Positions 24,988 to 35,881 are shown, counted from the stretch's first letter. The stretch is 64,000 bases of DNA from Polynucleobacter asymbioticus QLW-P1DMWA-1 (GCF_000016345.1 NC_009379.1:1922001-1986000); one strand, 5' to 3'. The notes: generated from the sequence alone by a model not told the origin. Made by a program: numbers and translations.

Positions 24988-25989
24988 ATGACTGACTCTC
25001 GCTTACACACCCTACGTAACTGGCTAAAAGGCCTCCAGCCTAGCTGGCAATTAGATCTTGATACTTTGGCGCCTGCTTCAGCCGATGCGAGCTTTCGGCG
25101 CTATTTTCGGATTGAGTCCAAAAACCCTGATTTTGGGACCCTGATCATCATGGATGCTCCTCCCCAGCATGAGCCTCTCGATGCCTTTATTCAGGTTGAT
25201 TTTTTGCTTCTACACGCGGGATTGCATGTCCCCAAAATCCTCGAACAAAATATTCTGGAAGGGTTTTTATTGCTCAATGATTTAGGCAATAAAACCTATC
25301 TTGCAGAACTCAATGATCAAACTGCCGATCATCTTTATCAAGACGCCACAAATGCTTTGATCAAAATGCAACTCGCAAGCAAACCGGATATCTTGCCAAA
25401 CTATGATGAAGCATTATTAAAACGTGAGTTAGATTTATTTCCTGAGTGGTATCTGGAAAAACATTTACAGATAGAGCTAAATGAACAGCAACAAGCACAA
25501 CTCAAGAAATCGTTTGATCTCCTTATTGAAAATAATTTAGCACAAGCTAAAGTGTATGTTCATCGTGATTACCACTCACGTAATCTGATGGTGACAGAAA
25601 TCAATAATCCTGGGGTACTTGACTTTCAAGATGCTGTTTATGGGCCGATTACCTATGATGCATCTTCTCTTTGGAGAGATGCCTATATCGCATGGCCAGA
25701 AGAAAGAGTGATTGATTGGGTCATTAAATTCTGGGAGCAAGGGCGTAAAGCTGGGCTACCAATGCCGGAAGATTTTGGTCAGTTCTATCGCGACTTTGAG
25801 TGGATGGGCTTGCAACGCCACCTTAAGGTTCTCGGAATTTTTGCGAGATTATTTCATCGTGATGGTAAAGATGGCTATCTCAAAGATATTCCATTGGTAC
25901 TTGAATACGCTATTGCCTGTGCCAACCGTTATATCGAGTTGAAGCCTTTGGCGCGTATTCTAGAATCGACCCGCCAAAATAAAGAGTAA
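24988..25989 (+). CDS. amgK: N-acetylmuramate/N-acetylglucosamine 1-kinase AmgK
   Basis: The start is taken at the ATG at 24988; an upstream in-frame ATG at 24865 would overlap lptD. The 333-residue protein is an aminoglycoside-phosphotransferase-fold kinase with the catalytic loop VHRDYHSRNLMV (near residue 191) and the DFQDAVYGPITYDASSLWRDAY metal-binding block. AmgK phosphorylates MurNAc at the anomeric position in the recycling route that bypasses de novo UDP-MurNAc synthesis. The MurU gene follows by 13 bp. The start codons of amgK and lptD are only 33 bp apart. Confidence 0.88.
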   Translation: MTDSRLHTLRNWLKGLQPSWQLDLDTLAPASADASFRRYFRIESKNPDFGTLIIMDAPPQHEPLDAFIQVDFLLLHAGLHVPKILEQNILEGFLLLNDLGNKTYLAELNDQTADHLYQDATNALIKMQLASKPDILPNYDEALLKRELDLFPEWYLEKHLQIELNEQQQAQLKKSFDLLIENNLAQAKVYVHRDYHSRNLMVTEINNPGVLDFQDAVYGPITYDASSLWRDAYIAWPEERVIDWVIKFWEQGRKAGLPMPEDFGQFYRDFEWMGLQRHLKVLGIFARLFHRDGKDGYLKDIPLVLEYAIACANRYIELKPLARILESTRQNKE

Positions 25990-26002
25990 ATCATTACTCA
26001 AT

Positions 26003-26713
26003 ATGAATACCGTCAATATTCCTTGTTTTTTGCTTGCAGCCGGCAGGGGTGAGCGCATGCGCCCCCTCACAGATTCTTTGCCAAAGCCTTTACTGAGTAT
26101 TCAGGGTAAATCTTTACTGGCATGGCATCTACAAGCACTGGCAATCGCAAAGATTCAAGATGTAGTGATTAATCATGCCTGGTTGGGTGAAAAAATTGAG
26201 GCAGCCCTAGGCAATGGAGAGCATTTTGGACTCCATATTCAATACTCACCTGAGGGAAACGCACTGGAAACAGCCGGGGGTATTTGTAAAGCACTTCCCA
26301 TCATCGCGCCTGAAGACTACTTTTTAGTCATTAATGGAGATGTTTTTAGTCCCAACTTACCTATTTCTCAGCTTGTAGACACCATTCACAAAATGCGCAA
26401 AGACGTAAGCAACCCTTTGGCCCACTTATTAATGGTTCCTAACCCGGTCCAGCACCCTGAGGGGGACTTTTACCTACAAGATTCCACTGTGAGTAATACC
26501 GAGTTTAGTGGCGCCGAAAAACTTACCTTCTCCGGAATTGGGATTTATCACAAAGACCTTTTCAAAGACCTTGAATTTGGAGCTCCGGCTAAGCTGGCGC
26601 CACTGCTTATTCAAGCAATGGGGCAGAATAAAGTGACTGGTGAAAAATATCTCGGTCCATGGCACGATGTAGGTACACCACAACGATTACAAGAGCTCAA
26701 TGCAACTTATTAA
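26003..26713 (+). CDS. murU: N-acetylmuramate alpha-1-phosphate uridylyltransferase MurU
   Basis: The 236-residue nucleotidyltransferase begins with the signature LLAAGRGERMRPLTDSLPKPLL and has the sugar-binding GNALETAGGI and VINGDVFSPN motifs, then PWHDVGTPQRLQELN at the end. It converts MurNAc-1-phosphate to UDP-MurNAc. The family also contains mannose-1-phosphate guanylyltransferases, but pairing with amgK favours MurU. The last 14 bp overlap the pepP start. Confidence 0.88.
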   Translation: MNTVNIPCFLLAAGRGERMRPLTDSLPKPLLSIQGKSLLAWHLQALAIAKIQDVVINHAWLGEKIEAALGNGEHFGLHIQYSPEGNALETAGGICKALPIIAPEDYFLVINGDVFSPNLPISQLVDTIHKMRKDVSNPLAHLLMVPNPVQHPEGDFYLQDSTVSNTEFSGAEKLTFSGIGIYHKDLFKDLEFGAPAKLAPLLIQAMGQNKVTGEKYLGPWHDVGTPQRLQELNATY

Positions 26714-28076
26714 TAACGCCCACCTCTATCAAGCCCGTAGAAATGCTTTAGCAAAACAAATGATCGCTAAAACAGGTGGTGGAATTGCTGTGATATCAAC
26801 AGCACCAGAATTGGCTCGCAATCGAGATAGCGAATTTCCATATCGTCATGACAGTGATTTCTTTTATCTCACTGGATTTGAAGAGCCTGGCGCTACCTTG
26901 GTTTTAAAGGTAAATAAAAATGGTAAAGATCTGCATTTAGAGTCCCATTTATTTTGTAGGCCAAAAGATCTTGAAAGGGAGATTTGGGATGGTATTCGTC
27001 TTGGCCCTGAAGCTGCACCAGAAACATTAGGACTAGAGTACGCATACAGTAACGAAAATCTCGACCAAAAGCTCAGTGAATTATTAGCCGATCAAGAAGC
27101 AATTTATGTTCGCCTTGCTGAAAGCGCTGAAGCTGATCGACGTTTGCGGCATTGGATGAAGCAAGTCCGTGGGCAAGCGCGTTCGGGAGTAAATCCTCCG
27201 TCTGAATTACATGATGTTGAAGCCTTGATACATGAAATGCGTTTATTCAAAGACGCTCATGAAATTGACATCATGCGTCGTGCTGCTACCATCTCCGCCC
27301 GCGCACATATCCGCGCCATGCAGATATGTAAACCCGGTATGCGCGAATACCAACTCGAAGCAGAGTTGCTTCATGAGTTTCGCAATAGTGGCGCGCAAAG
27401 TGTTGCCTATAACAGTATCGTTGCGGGCGGCGCAAATTCCTGCATCCTTCACTATCGTGCTGGCTCAACCGAATTACGCAGCGGAGAGTTGTGCTTAATT
27501 GATGCCGGCTGTGAGTTAGATGGATATGCCTCCGACATCACCAGAACATTTCCAGTAAATGGAACATTTACTGGTCCACAGCGCGCTTTGTATGACATTA
27601 CCTTAGCCGCACAAGAAGCAGCCATTGCCATGACTAAGCCAGGCAATACTTTTATGCAGCCCCATGAAGCCGCATTAAAAGTACTGACGCAAGGCTTACT
27701 AGATGAGAAGCTTCTGCATTTATCAGAGGTGGGCTCAGTGGAAAACGCCATTGAATCTGGGGCTTACCGTCGCTTCTATATGCATCGCACCTCACACTGG
27801 TTAGGCATGGATGTTCACGATGTTGGTTCTTATCGTGAGGTAGTTCAGGGTAATAATCAGGAAGACAAGCCGTGGAGAGTGCTAAGAAGTGGCATGGTCA
27901 TTACGATTGAGCCTGGTTTGTATGTACGGCCAGCAGATGACGTAGACAAGGCCTTTTGGAACATTGGCATTCGTATTGAGGATGATGCAGTAATTAATGA
28001 TTCAGGTTGTGAGTTAATTTCTCGCGGTGTGCCCGTGAAAGCAGATGAAATCGAAGCGCTCATGAAAAATGCATAA
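26700..28076 (+). CDS. pepP: Xaa-Pro aminopeptidase PepP
   Basis: The 458-residue metallopeptidase releases N-terminal residues preceding proline. The N-terminal AMP_N domain (RHDSDFFYLTGFEEPGATLVL) is followed by the pita-bread M24 domain. The metal ligands are seen in LIDAGCELDGYASDITRTF, HWLGMDVHDVG, TIEPGLYV and GIRIEDD. It overlaps murU by 14 bp and precedes ubiH, the same pepP-ubiH order as in E. coli. Confidence 0.95.
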   Translation: MQLINNAHLYQARRNALAKQMIAKTGGGIAVISTAPELARNRDSEFPYRHDSDFFYLTGFEEPGATLVLKVNKNGKDLHLESHLFCRPKDLEREIWDGIRLGPEAAPETLGLEYAYSNENLDQKLSELLADQEAIYVRLAESAEADRRLRHWMKQVRGQARSGVNPPSELHDVEALIHEMRLFKDAHEIDIMRRAATISARAHIRAMQICKPGMREYQLEAELLHEFRNSGAQSVAYNSIVAGGANSCILHYRAGSTELRSGELCLIDAGCELDGYASDITRTFPVNGTFTGPQRALYDITLAAQEAAIAMTKPGNTFMQPHEAALKVLTQGLLDEKLLHLSEVGSVENAIESGAYRRFYMHRTSHWLGMDVHDVGSYREVVQGNNQEDKPWRVLRSGMVITIEPGLYVRPADDVDKAFWNIGIRIEDDAVINDSGCELISRGVPVKADEIEALMKNA

Positions 28077-28091
28077 CACCCCTAATAAAGA

Positions 28092-29249
28092 ATGAGTTCA
28101 TCTCCTTGCGATATCTTGATTCATGGTGGCGGACCCGTTGGTCTTGCTTGTGCTGCATGGTGCTTACAAAAATTTCCTGATGCCAATCTCACATTACTAG
28201 ATCGCAATCCTGTTAATGATGCGGATTTAGCTTCTGCAGATAGCAGAGGAATTGCGCTCTCACACGGCAGCAAACTATTGCTTGATACGATTAACGCGTG
28301 GCCAAAAGAACATGCAGACATTTATCGAGTGCATGTATCCCAAAAAGGGCGCTTTGGTCGCGCGCTCATGACGCGTGAAGAGCTAGAACAAGATGCGCTT
28401 GGCCATATCATTCGCTATCGCGATATTCATATGACTTTGCGTCAATCCTTAAGGGCTCTACAAGCCCAAAGCCCCCATTTTGTATGGCAGCATATCGAGA
28501 AAGAAGATGAACAAGTCAATATTCATGCAAAGTGCGTAGTGCATGCCGAAGGTGGTTTATTTAAGACGCAAGATTGGGTTGAGTCAGGCCGTGATTATGG
28601 TCAGTCCGCTTTGGTTGGTTTGGTTGAGGTAGATAGCGCCATACCCCATCAAGCATGGGAACGATTTACTTCCGAGGGACCGTTGGCAGTTTTACCGAGC
28701 CACTATGGATCTAATATTCTTAATCTAGTTTGGTGTGGTTCGCCAGAGTCTTCGCAACAACGTCTCGCATTGAGTGATGCTGATTTCTTAATGGCATTAC
28801 AAAATGAATTTGGTTCACGCATTGGGCGCTTTCTCAAAATTCAAGATCGTCGTCTATATGAACTAGGCTTGAACTATCGCAAAGAAATTACTAAAAATAA
28901 TGAAGTGTGGATCGGTAATGCCGCCCAAACCTTGCATCCTGTTGCGGGCCAAGGTTTGAACTTGGGTCTGCGAGATGCTTTTTTATTATCTGAAAAATTA
29001 GCCGGTCTATTTTCTGGGAATCCCAAAGATCACAATCCAGCTCGCATTCAAGCTACCTTAGAAAGTTACGCTCAAAGCCGCAAAGTAGATCGAAGCACCA
29101 CAATTGGCTTAACAGATTTCATGGCTCGAGTATTTACTTCTAATCTAGCCCCCGTAGTGCTGGCTAGAGGACTAGCTTTAACAGCCCTTCAGTGGCTTCC
29201 ACCAGTCAAAACAGCCTTAGCTCGCCAGATGATGTTTGGCAGGCGCTAA
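28092..29249 (+). CDS. ubiH: UbiH/UbiF-family FAD-dependent monooxygenase (ubiquinone biosynthesis)
   Basis: The 385-residue flavoprotein hydroxylates a polyprenyl-phenol ring intermediate of ubiquinone. The Rossmann GGGPVGLACA motif lies at residues 12-21, and the FAD/ring motif HPVAGQGLNLGLRDAFLLSE near residue 285. The pepP neighbour favours UbiH over UbiF or UbiI, but hydroxylation position cannot be decided from sequence. A 152-bp intergenic stretch with two small inverted repeats follows. Confidence 0.85.
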   Translation: MSSSPCDILIHGGGPVGLACAAWCLQKFPDANLTLLDRNPVNDADLASADSRGIALSHGSKLLLDTINAWPKEHADIYRVHVSQKGRFGRALMTREELEQDALGHIIRYRDIHMTLRQSLRALQAQSPHFVWQHIEKEDEQVNIHAKCVVHAEGGLFKTQDWVESGRDYGQSALVGLVEVDSAIPHQAWERFTSEGPLAVLPSHYGSNILNLVWCGSPESSQQRLALSDADFLMALQNEFGSRIGRFLKIQDRRLYELGLNYRKEITKNNEVWIGNAAQTLHPVAGQGLNLGLRDAFLLSEKLAGLFSGNPKDHNPARIQATLESYAQSRKVDRSTTIGLTDFMARVFTSNLAPVVLARGLALTALQWLPPVKTALARQMMFGRR

Positions 29250-29303
29250 GAGGCTTATATAGCCTCCAAAATCTAAGTCCTCTACGTTTGATCTAGAACA
29301 GGT

Positions 29304-29328
29304 AATCTGCCTATTTTTTAGGCAGATT
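29304..29328. repeat. Perfect inverted repeat downstream of ubiH
   Basis: AATCTGCCTA (29304-29313) pairs with TAGGCAGATT (29319-29328) across a T5 loop. No convincing T-run follows on either strand, so it may be a weak terminator or a regulatory hairpin in the leader of dusB-fis. A smaller 6-bp hairpin (29250-29266) sits just past the ubiH stop. Confidence 0.5.
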
Positions 29329-29401
29329 TAGCCTTGAATGTGCTAAAGTGTCATGCTTTCCAGCCAGCGCTTAATACCCCCACCCTAACAAACCCCAATA
29401 G

Positions 29402-30418
29402 ATGAAGATTGGCCCTCACGACCTTGCAAATAGACTATTTGTAGCCCCTATGGCTGGGGTAACTGATCGTCCCTTTAGGCAACTTTGTAAAAAGTTGGGT
29501 GCTGGATATGCCGTTTCAGAAATGGTGGCCTCCAATGCGCTTCTTTGGAAGAGTGAGAAAACTCAGCGTCGCGCCAACCACATTGGTGAATTTAAGCCAA
29601 TCGCAGTTCAAATCGCTGGGGCAGATCCAGCCATGATGGCGGCGGCTGCCAAAATAAATGTTGATCATGGCGCACAAATTATTGACATCAATATGGGCTG
29701 CCCCGCTAAAAAAGTTTGCAATGTTGCAGCCGGTTCCGCTTTATTGCGTGACGAGCCTTTAGTGCAACAAATTCTTGAGGCTGTTGTAAATGCTGTTGGT
29801 GTTGGTCCCGATGCCGTTCCGGTTACTTTGAAGATTCGTACGGGCTGGGATCGCGAACATAAAAATGCCATTGAGATTGCACGGCTTGCAGAAAAGTCTG
29901 GCATCTCCATGCTGACTGTTCATGGCCGTACTCGCGCTGATTTATATCATGGTGAAGCGGAGTATGAAACGATCACTGCTGTAAAAAATTCTGTGAATAT
30001 TCCAGTGGTAGCAAATGGTGATATTCATTCCCCCGAAAAGGCTGAACAAGTTTTAAAGATAACTGGCGCTGATGCCATCATGATTGGGCGTGCTGCCCAG
30101 GGTCGCCCTTGGATCTTTCGCGAAATTAATCACTACCTTGAAACTGGGGGGAAGTTACCCACCCCGGAGATCAATGAGATCCAGGCAATTATGAATGCCC
30201 ATCTCTTGGATCACTACGAGTTCTACGGTGAACACATTGGCCTTCGTACTGCCCGCAAGCATATTGGCTGGTATTGCAAAGGCTTAAGAGACTCCCATGC
30301 ATTTCGTCAGCGCATGAATACTGCTGATGACTGCAAAACCCAATTACAAATGGTGAATGATTACTTTAATGAAATGAAATCTCATTCTGATCGCCTCCTC
30401 TTTTTAGAGGCAGCTTAA
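29402..30418 (+). CDS. dusB: tRNA-dihydrouridine synthase B
   Basis: The 338-residue FMN enzyme reduces uridine to dihydrouridine at position 17 of tRNA. It starts with the FMN-barrel motif FVAPMAGVTDRPFRQLC, has the catalytic-cysteine segment INMGCPAKKVCNVAAGSALL, and the TVHGRTR and MIGRAAQGRPWIF blocks. The helical C-terminal tRNA-binding domain follows. It lies 50 bp before fis, the conserved dusB-fis pair. Confidence 0.96.
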   Translation: MKIGPHDLANRLFVAPMAGVTDRPFRQLCKKLGAGYAVSEMVASNALLWKSEKTQRRANHIGEFKPIAVQIAGADPAMMAAAAKINVDHGAQIIDINMGCPAKKVCNVAAGSALLRDEPLVQQILEAVVNAVGVGPDAVPVTLKIRTGWDREHKNAIEIARLAEKSGISMLTVHGRTRADLYHGEAEYETITAVKNSVNIPVVANGDIHSPEKAEQVLKITGADAIMIGRAAQGRPWIFREINHYLETGGKLPTPEINEIQAIMNAHLLDHYEFYGEHIGLRTARKHIGWYCKGLRDSHAFRQRMNTADDCKTQLQMVNDYFNEMKSHSDRLLFLEAA

Positions 30419-30468
30419 CCATTTTGTCTTGTTATTTTATTTTTAGTTTCCAGAATTAATAGATTGTT

Positions 30469-30708
30469 ATGACTAATAAGCACCCAATTACCGAATGTAT
30501 AGAAACCCAGCTTCAGGGCTATCTTGATGACCTCAAAGGCACAGCGCCGAATGATATTTATCAAATGGTTTTAGCGGTAGTTGAAAAACCGATGCTGGAA
30601 TTAGTAATGAACCATGCAAAACAAAATCAATCCTTAGCTGCGCAATACCTTGGTATTAATCGCAATACTTTGCACAAAAAGCTCGTCGAACATCAAATCT
30701 TGAAATAA
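30469..30708 (+). CDS. fis: DNA-binding protein Fis
   Basis: The 79-residue nucleoid-associated regulator has the C-terminal helix-turn-helix QSLAAQYLGINRNTLHKKL. It is shorter than E. coli Fis (98 residues) at the N terminus, as is usual in betaproteobacteria. It is cotranscribed with dusB and lies 44 bp before purH. Confidence 0.93.
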   Translation: MTNKHPITECIETQLQGYLDDLKGTAPNDIYQMVLAVVEKPMLELVMNHAKQNQSLAAQYLGINRNTLHKKLVEHQILK

Positions 30709-30752
30709 ACCTCAATCACTAAGTCACTTATTAACAATTCTTCCGAAAAATT

Positions 30753-32333
30753 ATGATCCGTACAGCCCTACTCTCCGTTTCCGATAAAAATGGCATCGTG
30801 CCTTTTGCCAAATCTCTTCATGAGCAAGGCATTAAGCTCATTTCTACTGGTGGAACCGCTAAGCTCTTGGCTGAAAATAATTTGCCAGTAGTCGAAGTTT
30901 CTTCCTTGACTAAATTTCCAGAAATGCTAGATGGTCGCGTAAAAACCTTGCATCCGATGGTGCATGGTGGTTTATTGGCTCGCAGAGACTTTCCTGAGCA
31001 TATGGCGGCATTAGAAGAGCATGGAATCGATACGATCGATATGCTGGTGATTAACCTTTACCCATTTAATGAAACTGTAGCTAAGGAAAACTGCTCTTTT
31101 GAGGATGCTGTAGAAAATATTGATATCGGCGGGCCTGCGATGTTGCGTGCAGCAGCTAAAAATCATCAAGATGTCACCGTGCTGATCTCTCCTGAAGATT
31201 ACGCTCCAGTGTTGGCCGAGATGAAAGCCAATCAAAATGTGGTTTCTTATAAAACTAATTTAGCTTTAGCAAAAAAGGTATTTGCACACACAGCTCAATA
31301 CGATGGTTCGATCGCCAACTACCTTTCTGCATTGGGTGACGACTTGGATCACAAAGCACGCTCAGCTTACCCAGAAACTTTGCACCTTGCCTTTGAAAAA
31401 GTTCAAGAGATGCGTTACGGCGAGAACCCCCATCAATCAGCTGCATTCTACAAAGATATATACCCGGTCAATGGCGCGTTAGCCAACTACAAGCAATTGC
31501 AAGGCAAAGAACTTTCTTATAACAATATTGCGGATGCAGACTCTGCATGGGAGTGTGTGAAAAGCTTTGCAGGTAATTCCGGTGGCGCAGCAGCCTGCGT
31601 CATCATCAAGCATGCCAATCCTTGTGGTGTTGCCGTAGGTGCTTCAGCGCTTGAGGCTTATCAAAAAGCTTTCAAGACTGATCCCAGCTCTGCATTTGGC
31701 GGAATCATTGCTTTCAATATTCCTTGTGATGGGGCTGCTGCCCAAGAGATCTCAAAGCAATTTGTAGAGGTACTGATCGCTCCAAGCTTTACTGATGAAG
31801 CAAAAGCAATCTTTGCAGCAAAACAAAATGTACGTCTCTTAGAAATTCCCCTGGGAAATGCATTCAATACATTTGACTTTAAACGTGTTGGTGGCGGTCT
31901 CTTGGTTCAATCACCAGACGCTAAAAATGTCTTGCAAAACGAAATGCGTGTTGTAAGTCAAAGACAGCCTACACCAAGTGAAATGAATGACATGATGTTT
32001 GCGTGGCGTGTAGCTAAGTTTGTGAAATCCAATGCGATTGTGTATTGCTCCAATGGCATGACTCTAGGAATTGGGGCGGGCCAGATGAGCCGCGTAGACT
32101 CTGCCCGCATGGCGAGTATTAAAGCTGAGAATGCCGGCTTAAGCCTAAAAGGTTCCGCGGTAGCGAGCGACGCCTTCTTCCCATTTCGCGATGGTTTGGA
32201 TGTCGTTGTGAATGGTGGCGCGAGCTGTGCAATTCAGCCGGGCGGCAGTATGCGTGATGATGAAATCATCGCTGCAGCCAATGAACATGGCATCGCCATG
32301 ATCTTTACTGGTACACGTCACTTCCGCCATTAA
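30753..32333 (+). CDS. purH: Bifunctional AICAR formyltransferase/IMP cyclohydrolase
   Basis: The 526-residue enzyme performs the last two steps of de novo IMP synthesis. The N-terminal MGS-like cyclohydrolase domain (about 1-190) has [13 protein letters not shown] and [16 protein letters not shown]; the C-terminal transformylase domain has [13 protein letters not shown] and the catalytic [13 protein letters not shown]. It ends 6 bp before ruvC. Confidence 0.97.
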   Translation: MIRTALLSVSDKNGIVPFAKSLHEQGIKLISTGGTAKLLAENNLPVVEVSSLTKFPEMLDGRVKTLHPMVHGGLLARRDFPEHMAALEEHGIDTIDMLVINLYPFNETVAKENCSFEDAVENIDIGGPAMLRAAAKNHQDVTVLISPEDYAPVLAEMKANQNVVSYKTNLALAKKVFAHTAQYDGSIANYLSALGDDLDHKARSAYPETLHLAFEKVQEMRYGENPHQSAAFYKDIYPVNGALANYKQLQGKELSYNNIADADSAWECVKSFAGNSGGAAACVIIKHANPCGVAVGASALEAYQKAFKTDPSSAFGGIIAFNIPCDGAAAQEISKQFVEVLIAPSFTDEAKAIFAAKQNVRLLEIPLGNAFNTFDFKRVGGGLLVQSPDAKNVLQNEMRVVSQRQPTPSEMNDMMFAWRVAKFVKSNAIVYCSNGMTLGIGAGQMSRVDSARMASIKAENAGLSLKGSAVASDAFFPFRDGLDVVVNGGASCAIQPGGSMRDDEIIAAANEHGIAMIFTGTRHFRH

Positions 32334-32339
32334 TTAACT

Positions 32340-32858
32340 ATGCGGTGGATTGGAATCGACCCGGGATTGCGTATTACTGGCTTTGGCGTCATTGATGTCG
32401 ATGGCCAAAAACTGACTTACGTAGCTTCAGGGACGATTGAAAGTGGCGATCCTGCCAAAGGCTTGCCAGAGCGTCTCGGCGCTCTCTATGCCGGCGTTAA
32501 AGAAGTTCTAGAAACCTATCGACCAGAGCAAGCTGCAATTGAAGAAGTTTTCTTAAACGTCAATCCACGCTCAACCCTGATGCTTGGACAAGCCCGGGGG
32601 GCAGTAATCGCAGCCCTTGTCTCAGAAAAACTACCGGTTGCTGAATACAGTGCCTTGAGAGTGAAGCAAGCGATTGTAGGAACTGGCCGCGCAGCCAAAC
32701 CGCAAGTCCAAGAAATGGTAAAACGCCTACTCCGACTGAGTCGCGCCCCAGGAACGGATGCTTCGGACGCATTAGGTGTGGCTATTTGCGCCGCGCACCA
32801 TTCACAAATACCAAAAGCAATTACCTCGGCATTAGCCTCCAAGAAACGCAGCAAGTAA
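32340..32858 (+). CDS. ruvC: Crossover junction endodeoxyribonuclease RuvC
   Basis: The 172-residue Holliday-junction resolvase has its acidic residues in [15 protein letters not shown] (D7), AAIEEVFLN, and the final [15 protein letters not shown]. It is the first gene of ruvCAB; here purH is immediately upstream, so repair-gene expression may follow the purH promoter. No SOS-box-like dyad was noticed in the 6-bp gap. Confidence 0.97.
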   Translation: MRWIGIDPGLRITGFGVIDVDGQKLTYVASGTIESGDPAKGLPERLGALYAGVKEVLETYRPEQAAIEEVFLNVNPRSTLMLGQARGAVIAALVSEKLPVAEYSALRVKQAIVGTGRAAKPQVQEMVKRLLRLSRAPGTDASDALGVAICAAHHSQIPKAITSALASKKRSK

Positions 32859-32887
32859 AAATACACATCACAGGTTAAGATCACTAC

Positions 32888-33469
32888 ATGATTGGTCGCA
32901 TTCAAGGTACTCTCGTTTCAGTTCATCCTCCTCGTCTATTGGTGGATTGCCAGGGCGTTGGTTATGAAATCGATGTGCCCATGAGCACTTTGTATCAGCT
33001 ACCTGAAGTAAATCAAAAAATTACCCTGCTCACCCACTTTCAAGTACGTGAGGATGCGCAACAGCTTTTTGGCTTTGCTACCGAGATTGAGCGTGAAGCA
33101 TTCAGGCAGTTAATTAAAATTAGTGGGGTGGGCTCACGTACCGCTCTTGCAGTTCTCTCTGGCATGAGCGTGAACGAATTGGCTCAAGCAATTGCCTTGC
33201 AAGAAGCTGGTCGACTCACGCAAGTGCCTGGGATTGGCAAAAAAACTGCTGAGCGCCTTTGCTTGGAGCTTAAAGGCAAACTGGCACCAGATCTTGGTAT
33301 TACGGGTGGCAAACCACAAGCCATTGAAGCAACTAGTGAAGTATTGCAAGCGCTTTTATCATTAGGTTACTCCGAAAAAGAAGCGCTTTTAGCGCTGAAG
33401 CAAATCCCACCAGAGACTAGTGTTTCCGATGGAATTCGGATGGGTCTAAAGTATCTATCTAAGCCTTAA
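32888..33469 (+). CDS. ruvA: Holliday junction DNA helicase subunit RuvA
   Basis: The 193-residue protein tetramerises on four-way junctions. The N-terminal OB-fold [10 protein letters not shown], the two helix-hairpin-helix motifs ([15 protein letters not shown] and [20 protein letters not shown]) and the flexible C-terminal RuvB-binding domain are intact. It lies 29 bp after ruvC and 17 bp before ruvB. Confidence 0.97.
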   Translation: MIGRIQGTLVSVHPPRLLVDCQGVGYEIDVPMSTLYQLPEVNQKITLLTHFQVREDAQQLFGFATEIEREAFRQLIKISGVGSRTALAVLSGMSVNELAQAIALQEAGRLTQVPGIGKKTAERLCLELKGKLAPDLGITGGKPQAIEATSEVLQALLSLGYSEKEALLALKQIPPETSVSDGIRMGLKYLSKP

Positions 33470-33486
33470 AGCACTAAACTCTTAGC

Positions 33487-34557
33487 ATGGCAATTCATAC
33501 AGACGACCTCAGCTCTATTCCAGAAGATTTACCGGAAGGTAATGACCGCATCGTCAGCGGGGCAGCTGGTAATACCGAGGCTGTTTTTGAAAGAGCCCTT
33601 CGCCCGAAACAACTCGATGAGTATGTTGGTCAAACCAAAGCACGCGCCCAATTAGAAATTTTCATCAGCGCCACAAGAGCACGTCAAGAAGCTTTGGATC
33701 ATGTTCTTTTGTTTGGACCTCCAGGTCTTGGTAAGACAACCCTTGCTCATATTATTGCTAGAGAGCTAGGTGTTAATCTGCGTCAAACAAGTGGTCCTGT
33801 CCTTGATAGACCGGGCGACCTGGCCGCCTTACTTACAAACCTAGAGACCAATGATGTTCTGTTTATCGATGAAATTCATCGCCTCTCTCCAGTTGTAGAA
33901 GAGATTCTCTACCCTGCACTAGAGGACTACAGTCTGGACATCATGATTGGTGAAGGCCCTGCTGCACGTAGCGTGAAGATTGATCTTAAGCCCTTTACTT
34001 TAATCGGCGCCACAACACGCGCTGGCATGCTCACTAATCCATTGCGTGATCGCTTTGGTATTGTCGCGCGACTTGAGTTCTATACAACAGAAGAGCTCAC
34101 CAAAATTATTACTCGTTCAGCCAGCTTATTAAAAGCAAGCATTGATCCAGAAGGATCGATAGAGATTGCTAAGCGTGCGCGTGGCACCCCTCGAATTGCA
34201 AACCGCCTGTTACGTCGTGTGCGTGACTATGCAGAAGTAAAGGGTACTGGCACTATTACCAAAGCCATGGCTGATGCTGCCCTAAAAATGCTCGATGTAG
34301 ACCCAAGCGGTTTTGATGTCATGGATAGAAAATTACTTGAAGCTATCTTGCACAAGTTTGATGGTGGTCCAGTTGGCATCGATAATCTCGCTGCAGCAAT
34401 TGGCGAGGAGCGCGATACCATTGAAGATGTTCTAGAGCCCTACCTCATTCAGCAAGGCTATCTACAGCGAACCTCACGCGGCCGAGTAGCGACCCGTCAG
34501 GCATATGAGCACTTTGGCTTAACGCCACCTAGCGGAGTTGGCAGCCTAGAAATCTAA
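33487..34557 (+). CDS. ruvB: Holliday junction branch migration ATPase RuvB
   Basis: The 356-residue AAA+ motor has Walker [13 protein letters not shown], Walker [11 protein letters not shown], sensor 1 [10 protein letters not shown] and sensor 2 [12 protein letters not shown], with the C-terminal winged helix ([12 protein letters not shown]). It ends the amgK-to-ruvB run and converges with tyrS. Confidence 0.97.
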   Translation: MAIHTDDLSSIPEDLPEGNDRIVSGAAGNTEAVFERALRPKQLDEYVGQTKARAQLEIFISATRARQEALDHVLLFGPPGLGKTTLAHIIARELGVNLRQTSGPVLDRPGDLAALLTNLETNDVLFIDEIHRLSPVVEEILYPALEDYSLDIMIGEGPAARSVKIDLKPFTLIGATTRAGMLTNPLRDRFGIVARLEFYTTEELTKIITRSASLLKASIDPEGSIEIAKRARGTPRIANRLLRRVRDYAEVKGTGTITKAMADAALKMLDVDPSGFDVMDRKLLEAILHKFDGGPVGIDNLAAAIGEERDTIEDVLEPYLIQQGYLQRTSRGRVATRQAYEHFGLTPPSGVGSLEI

Positions 34558-34572
34558 GCGGATCGCAGCAGC

Positions 34573-35805
34573 TTAGCTCAGCGTCACTTTCGCAAACTTG
34601 CGTTTACCAACTTGCACTACATAAGCTCCAGTTTCAATCTTTAATTGCTTATCAGCGATCGTCACACCATCAATCTTCACACCGTTTTGCTCGATGTTAC
34701 GCATCGCTTCTGATGTTGATGGAGCTAATCCAGCTGCTTTCAGAAGACTAGCAATTCCCATTGGAGCACCAGAAAGATTTACTTCTGGAATGTCATCAGG
34801 AACCCCACCCTTAGCGCGATGATTAAAGTCTTCTAAAGCTTTTTCTGCTGCAGCTTGTGAATGAAAGCGCGCTACGATTTCTTGGGCGAGCAGTACTTTG
34901 CAATCTTTTGGATTACGTCCAGCAGCTACTTCTTGTTTCATGAGATCGATTTCAGACATCGGACGGAATGACAGCAATGTGAAGTAATCCCACATCAAAT
35001 CGTCCGAAATACTCAAGAGCTTTCCAAACATGTCGCCAGCAGGCTCACTGATGCCAATGTAATTCCCTTTGGACTTGCTCATTTTCTCAACACCGTCCAA
35101 GCCAACGAGGAGTGGCATAGTCAAGATACATTGAGGCTCTTGCCCATGTTCACGCTGGAGTTCGCGTCCAACTAAGAGGTTAAATTTTTGATCTGTGCCG
35201 CCAAGCTCTAAATCGCTCTTGAGTGCAACAGAGTCATAACCTTGCATGAGTGGATATAAAAACTCATGAATGGAGATCGGAACGCCACTGCGATAACGTT
35301 TGGTAAAGTCATCGCGCTCGAGCATGCGAGCAACGGTATGTTTGGCAGCTAACTGAATCATGCCACGAGCCCCCAAGGGATCAGACCATTCGCTGTTGTA
35401 GCGCACTTCTGTTTTAGAAGGGTCAAGCACCATACTTGCTTGACGATAGTAAGTTTCAGCATTGACGGCGATTTCTTCAGCAGTCAATGGAGGGCGCGTA
35501 GCGTTACGACCCGATGGATCACCAATCATGCTAGTGAAGTCACCAATCAAAAAAATAACGGTATGGCCTAAATCTTGTAACTGGCGCAATTTATTCAGAA
35601 CGACTGTATGACCTAAATGAATATCAGGGGCTGTAGGGTCTAAGCCCAATTTAATCCGCAAAGGAGTCTTAGTAGCTTGGCTACGAGCTAACTTCTGCAC
35701 CCAGTCAGCCTCAACCAATAGCTCATCACAGCCACGTTTGGTGACTTCGAGCGCCGCAAAGACTTCGGGGGTCAAGGGATATTTTTGTTCTGGTTTAGCC
35801 GTCAT
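34573..35805 (-). CDS. tyrS: Tyrosyl-tRNA synthetase
   Basis: The start is taken at the ATG at 35805 ([10 protein letters not shown]), giving 410 residues; the frame stays open upstream but would overlap the region used by anmK. The class I motifs are HLGHT (HIGH-type) and KMSKSKGN, with [16 protein letters not shown] for tyrosine binding, and a C-terminal S4 domain ([16 protein letters not shown]). It is divergent from anmK with 76 bp between start codons. Confidence 0.96.
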   Translation of the reverse strand: MTAKPEQKYPLTPEVFAALEVTKRGCDELLVEADWVQKLARSQATKTPLRIKLGLDPTAPDIHLGHTVVLNKLRQLQDLGHTVIFLIGDFTSMIGDPSGRNATRPPLTAEEIAVNAETYYRQASMVLDPSKTEVRYNSEWSDPLGARGMIQLAAKHTVARMLERDDFTKRYRSGVPISIHEFLYPLMQGYDSVALKSDLELGGTDQKFNLLVGRELQREHGQEPQCILTMPLLVGLDGVEKMSKSKGNYIGISEPAGDMFGKLLSISDDLMWDYFTLLSFRPMSEIDLMKQEVAAGRNPKDCKVLLAQEIVARFHSQAAAEKALEDFNHRAKGGVPDDIPEVNLSGAPMGIASLLKAAGLAPSTSEAMRNIEQNGVKIDGVTIADKQLKIETGAYVVQVGKRKFAKVTLS

Positions 35806-35881
35806 GCTGATTCGGGGTGCTGATTCAGTTAAATTAGTAGTTAAATTGCTAAAGCATAATTGTCGCATTCCTGAGAGCCAC

